64,000 nt of DNA, taken from assembly GCA_963966185.1 (NCBI GenBank), contig CAWZYM010000027.1, positions 215,001 to 279,000 on the forward strand, given 5' to 3'. The notes under the pieces are model-generated. The model worked only from the letters and a program-made list of their open reading frames with translations. It was not told where the DNA came from and did not search any database. The DNA is from Rhabditoides inermis (Eukaryota > Nematoda > Chromadorea > Rhabditida > Rhabditidae). Every line of letters starts with the position of its first letter. The stretch's first letter is position 1. Below are positions 59,496 through 64,000 of the stretch, piece by piece. The position numbers were made by a program, and so were the translations under genes.

Positions 59496-59711
59496 AGAAT
59501 TATGTCAATTACACACAGTATCACAAATTCACCACAGAAAGGTGGGGAGACTCGACTACATTGCTGCAATAAATATGCACGCTAACAACAGACATCAGAC
59601 TTATGCGCAAATATTTGTTATACATGTATAGGCAATACACGAGTAGCCCGAAATTGAAAAGATACTGAACAACTCATACTGAAAGTATTGTACAGGAGGA
59701 GTGGAAAGGTC

Positions 59712-60760
59712 TCAGTAGCGCGAGCGCTTATCCGAGAAGAACGAACGGAGAAGCAGCACCTACAATAAAGGAATAATGACGTCATTAAATATACACACAG
59801 TAACCGTTTGCGTTTCCCATCTAGCTCAATCGTGACACAGATACACCCCATACCAAACGTATCAACTATCGAATCCCTCGCGTGTTCCGTACCTGGGCGA
59901 CTCCGATGAGGACGATGACGCACGTCTGTCCGATCGACCAGAGAAGCACGCGCTCGTTCAGCTGCTCGGCGCGCTTGCGGCCGGTCGCCTCGCGGAGACG
60001 GTGGTGCGTCTGGTAGTCGTCCACCTGCAGACGTCTCTCTCCCTCCCCCTCCCATCTCTCTCTCCCTCTCGGGTACTCACGACGCGGAGCTTGTCTGCGA
60101 TGGAGACGGCGCTCGTCTCGAGCTGTCCCATCGCGTGGGCGGCGGGAGTGACGGCGCCGGTACGCTGCCCGAGCTGCAGAAGGGACAAGTCCATCGGCAA
60201 CAGACACGGGTTAGACAAGAACACGTATCACATGTATCACATGGGTTATGATAGATAATACAAGTGACCGAAATGTCTCACCTGCCAGTCCATGTACACT
60301 ATCTTGTGGGAGAAGGTGGAGAACTCGTTGGAGAAGCACGCCTTGTACGTACCCTCCACCTCTGTCTTCCAGTTGAAGCTGAATCATGGGTGTCCGGATA
60401 ATACTATCACAGGCCCAAGCAACAAGTAACCACATACTTTCGAAACATAAACGAAAATCGTACCTGTCGTACTGCTTCTTCGTGTCCTTGTAGAGCACCT
60501 TTCCGTTCGGGTCTTCCAGAGTCATATCCACGTCATACTGTCCTCCAGTCACTACCTGCAAACGAGAATGCAAATGTGACACTATATGTAGAACATCGTA
60601 ATTAGTTTTCACGATTACATACCTGGAACTCGAGAATCGCGTCGACGCCGGCCTTGGCATCCTCGTAGAAGCATTGGTTCGCGTTGTCGGGCAGCTCGAA
60701 GGTGAGCTCGATCGCAGAGCCCACTGCCACTAGCAACGCAAGCGAAACAAGCTTGAGCAT
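59712..60760 (-). CDS. TMED7: p24 family cargo receptor, TMED3/7 type (p24 gamma)
   Basis: A type I membrane protein of COPI/COPII vesicles. ATG at 60760-60758 gives a signal peptide [16 protein letters not shown], then the GOLD domain [71 protein letters not shown] with the two conserved cysteines. A coiled-coil stretch [20 protein letters not shown] precedes the membrane helix and the short tail [14 protein letters not shown] containing the FF/KR sorting motif; stop TGA 59714-59712. ELPDN-QCFYED and the tail are specific to the TMED3/7 subgroup. tcattcag lies 5 nt before the ATG. Confidence 0.95.
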
Positions 60761-61379
60761 GGTTACTGAATGACATGATTGCGTACGCTAATGTTAATCA
60801 AAACAATGAAATGTATCAATAAAACGTATAAAATATATCACCAAAACAACTAAACAGATTGATTGGTGAGTTGGTCAAAGTGTTTGGCGCGCTAAGAAAT
60901 ATTGTCTGCGCATATGAGGTTTTCGCGCAAATTGTTTCCCGCATGCGGAGCTGCAATGCACAAGTGGTGTAGAGCTGATGTTTTTTGAGGATATTATTCA
61001 TGTTCATTTCTCCTGTTTTCTTCATGTTACCATTCGTGTTTTGTGTTACTAAAGCTCTCCATGATACCTTTAACATACGATGTAATGGAAGAGGAGAATA
61101 AAAGCAATCTGGTGAGCGGGAAACGTCACAGTTTCAAAGGACACATTTGGCGCCAAAATCTGCTGTTGTCTGGTCTTGTGCCCATGATATGAGTCCAATT
61201 ACTTGATATCTCATAGGTGGCCTTGTCTTTTATTAGGTCATCATTTCTTTTCCTCTACAGCGTTCTTGTTCTTCTTAAAATCCAGTATCACCTTATTTTT
61301 ATAGGATTTGATACTCGTATTTGCTAGGAAATGCGTTTTAAACGTTGTTACTATAGTATTTATTGTTATTTCAGGGGAT
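60761..61379. other. Divergent region between TMED7 and the AT-hook gene
   Basis: AT-rich, no repeat. A short frame at 61085 (MEEENKSNL with a following GTGAGC) cannot be joined in frame to the next exon. Confidence 0.45.
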
Positions 61380-63336
61380 ATGGTCCCAAAGGTTGCTGCG
61401 ATTGCCGACCAGCCTGCAAAGAGGAAGCGCGGCCGCCCCAGGAAGGACTCTGTGAGCATCTTAATGACTTTGCACATTGATCTTGAAGATCACTGTGATA
61501 AATAAAGTGATAGATGTAATAAGGAAGAGGACGGTGAACACCCAGATTTCTTGTAACATTGCATATTCAGCTGCCCACTGCTGTCACGCCTACCTCGCCT
61601 TCCTCTGATACCGAGAACGTTAGTAGTACGGGATTGATTGATATAATCTTTCCTCATTGTATTGCAGAATGGTGCATCTTCTTCGGGTGCTAAGCGCGTT
61701 AGTGGAAGGTTCCAGCTGGCTGACAAGACTAACACCACCCAGGTGAGAAGATTGTGATGCATGAATATGATGAAAGTTGAAACCTTACTCACACTCCTCT
61801 CCATTTGCAGAAGTCGTCGGCGAAGCGCACTCGCCTGAGCATCGCGGAGAAGATTGCCAAGCCGTCTCCCAAGGCGGTCAGGGACAAGAACCAGACTGAC
61901 AAGTCTCCCGCAAAGAAGAGGACGAGGAGAAGGCGAGTGTGTCGTGCCCATCTGAGTCTGAGTGTATCTATCTGATAAGTTTCAGCAGCGCTGCGACGTC
62001 TACTGTCAATGCTGATGAGGACAAGGAGAATGCTCAGAAGGAGGAGATGGTTGATGTGAAAGACGTGAAGAACGTCTCGGACGAGAACATAGAGGCGGAG
62101 GCTGACGAGAAGGATACCGAGCAGGTGCACACTGCACACACTTCCACTCAGCTCGTTCCTGTACAGGATACTCAGCCGACGCAGTTCGCCGAGTCGCTGA
62201 ATGGTAATTCTAGACTTTGTATGTCACGATAGACTTTGTGCAACTGATTCTTGCAGTGCTATGGGACGATCTGACTTCGGACGCTCACAGGGCGCGCGGA
62301 CTGCCGTTCCTCTATCGCACCCACAAGATGGCGCGTTGCGCCAAAAAGCCCGCCGAGAAGGAGCAGGAGACGTGAGTCGGTATCGCCATGGCTTGTTTCC
62401 ATACGCATTGTTTGAGTGCTCCCGTGGGAAAGGGCAAGAAGTCGAAGCCGGCCAAGAGGAAGTCTGTGAGTGTCTCGGCGCCGCCCGCTCCCACTACCCA
62501 CGCACACACCATAGCCAATCTCGTCAACCGAATCAAGAAAAGCAAGACGGTCGGTTGCGCAAGCATTGGTTGTGGTGTTATGTCTTATGTGTACTACTTT
62601 CCAGGAGACGGATGTGCAGGAGTTCCTGTCTATCGAGTACTTCAATCTGGACGATAAGACAGCTACTCGTGAGTATAGCCAGGATATGAAGGTGGGGAAT
62701 GGGGTGATTGGTGGTTATTGCAGACAGCCCGCTGTGCCGTATTGAGACGACTGTCGTGTCAATCGAGAACAGCGGATCCGCTGTGGTCGTGAGTTATTAT
62801 CTTCCGTCTTATGAAGTGCAACAAGTATGCATACATGTTTGTGTGTGTTTGAGGACTGGCAGTTTGTGGCACAGCATGTGCCGACTGCCAAGGTGGCAGC
62901 TGGGGAGCGCAGCGACAAGGAGACGATGGCCAAGAGGAGACCCCATCCATGCTACGTGGAACACGTGGTCCCCAACGAGCACAAACACTCCGTCCGGTAG
63001 GCACAGCGATGTCTTGTCATGGTTATTCCCATTCTCAGCCACGCGTATCTTGTGGTGACTGTGACGAGCCACGTGACCCGACAGAAGACGCCGAAGAAGG
63101 CCGGAAGACGGGAGAGCCAAGTGCGCAAGAGCAGCTCTGGCAACATGGGAGAGGGGGTGGAGGTGGGTTGTATTCGAGGATCACGGTACATTCACAGTAC
63201 TGTGGTACTTGTTTAGACGGTGTACATGGGCGCTCGTCTGATTGGCGAACACGAGGAGAACGCGCAGGGAAAGGAGAAGGTGCTGGCGTTCAAGTACGGC
63301 AAGCACTCGATCCACCTCCTACCGTGAGTATCTCCC

Positions 63337-63407
<71 letters not shown>

Positions 63408-64000
63408 AGTATCTTCTCATTGCAGTGTGAATGACCACTCTGCTCTTGCGGAGTTCGATGCCAAGCAGGACATGCATGCAAAGTGCAAGTATCTCATCGA
63501 CAAGGCGCAGGTGCTGTATTTGTCTGTAATTGTTTTACCCGTGTTTCAGGAGCTGAAACAGCAGCCGCACGCCGCTCTCTTGTATGGGCTCAGCGACGAC
63601 TACTACGATGTGAAGACGTACAAGAAGAAGAAGGTACACCGTGGAAGAATTCAGAGTTTCCTTAATTATATTTATTTTCAGAGATCCGCTCCCAAGTGCA
63701 TTCCCAACGAAGATATTGCGGACGTTAGTATTTTAATTACACATTAGTTTGTGATTGTTTGTAAATACTATGTATTGTTTTCAGGTGGAGGCTATGCGTC
63801 GTAATGCGGAAAATGATCTCTATGCTGTGCAGTGAGTATTGATTAATTTTATTTAGAAAAAACATCATTTCAAGTATATTAAATTATTTATCAAATATAT
63901 CAACATTCATGGTTTCAGCTTTTACGACTGTGCTTCGAAGATGGAGAAGGTGGATGCGATCGTGAAGAGTGAGGAGGGAGTGCAGTCTGAGCGTGGAGAT
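61380..64000 (+). CDS. Unrecognised AT-hook nuclear protein, 5' part; gene continues past the right edge
   Basis: ATG 61380 directly follows ttatttcag-gggat, as at several other genes here. The first exon has an AT-hook (KRKRGRPRKDS), suggesting minor-groove DNA binding. Following exons are basic and Ser/Lys-rich (SSAKRTRLSIAEKIAKPSPK), then acidic (DEDKENAQKEEMVDVKDVKN). Later come DVQEFLSIEYFNLDDKTA, ETVYMGARLIGEHEENAQGK, LAFKYGKHSIHLLPVNDHSA, GLSDDYYDVKTYKKKKRSAP and NAENDLYAVHFYDCASKMEK, running off the window. I do not recognise the later part. One intron (61933-61985) has a GC donor. An earlier ATG at 61085 would need a frame-breaking join and is not used. Chromatin or transcription factor role is inferred only from the AT-hook. 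Confidence 0.7.
63339..63401. repeat. (CT)n microsatellite in an AT-hook gene intron
   Basis: A CT run of about 62 bp between the exon ending HSIHLLP and the acceptor attgcag near 63426. Confidence 0.92.

Noticed and set aside
61085..61112. Start of the AT-hook gene at an upstream ATG (MEEENKSNL)
   Set aside because: Its donor joins the next exon out of frame; the ATG at 61380 after a clear acceptor-like site fits better.

Overview
The window is nuclear DNA from an intron-rich animal, most likely a nematode. Thirteen recognisable multi-exon protein genes were pieced together from GT-AG (and two GC-AG) splice signals. Nematode placement rests on a precursor with repeated GGARxF / GGGRxF peptides between KR sites (the C. 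elegans NLP-21 type), a small secreted protein with two ShKT domains, and splice-acceptor-like AG dinucleotides 2-5 nt before the start codon of about half of the genes (possible spliced-leader trans-splicing). A wolframin gene, which as far as I recall C. elegans lacks, hints at a lineage outside the best-known clade. The species cannot be named from sequence alone.

Layout, left to right: the 3' part of a RIM-binding protein gene (+); BARD1 with RING, ankyrin and BRCT parts (+), its last intron holding a hAT-type MITE; an NLP-21-like neuropeptide precursor (-); a TULA/UBASH3-like histidine-phosphatase-fold protein that lacks key catalytic residues (+); a vesicular glutamate transporter (-); a small intronless secreted protein (+); a CR1/Jockey-like LINE inserted into the target-site duplication of an older LINE fragment; a ShKT secreted protein (+); a gene-free stretch with repeat fragments; wolframin (-); a 2.3 kb foldback element with arms of about 0.8 kb; then AP-3 sigma, hexosaminidase D and TRAPPC10, all on the minus strand; FCF1 (+); syntrophin (-); inositol hexakisphosphate kinase (+); a p24/TMED7 cargo receptor (-); and the 5' part of an unrecognised AT-hook nuclear protein (+) running off the right edge.

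The genes do not form one pathway, but several belong to synaptic or secretory biology: RIM-binding protein and VGLUT act at the presynapse, NLP-21 is a released peptide precursor, and AP-3, TRAPPC10, TMED7 and wolframin act in vesicle traffic or the ER. Genes are packed tightly: FCF1 and syntrophin stop codons are 55 bp apart, and FCF1 and TRAPPC10 start codons are under 290 bp apart.

Introns fall into two visible classes: short ones (about 40-60 bp) rich in ATTGATT / ATCGATT words, and longer ones swollen by CT/GA microsatellites and pyrimidine minisatellites. The minisatellites create very long but meaningless open frames. All family assignments are from reading the translated exons; no database search was possible.
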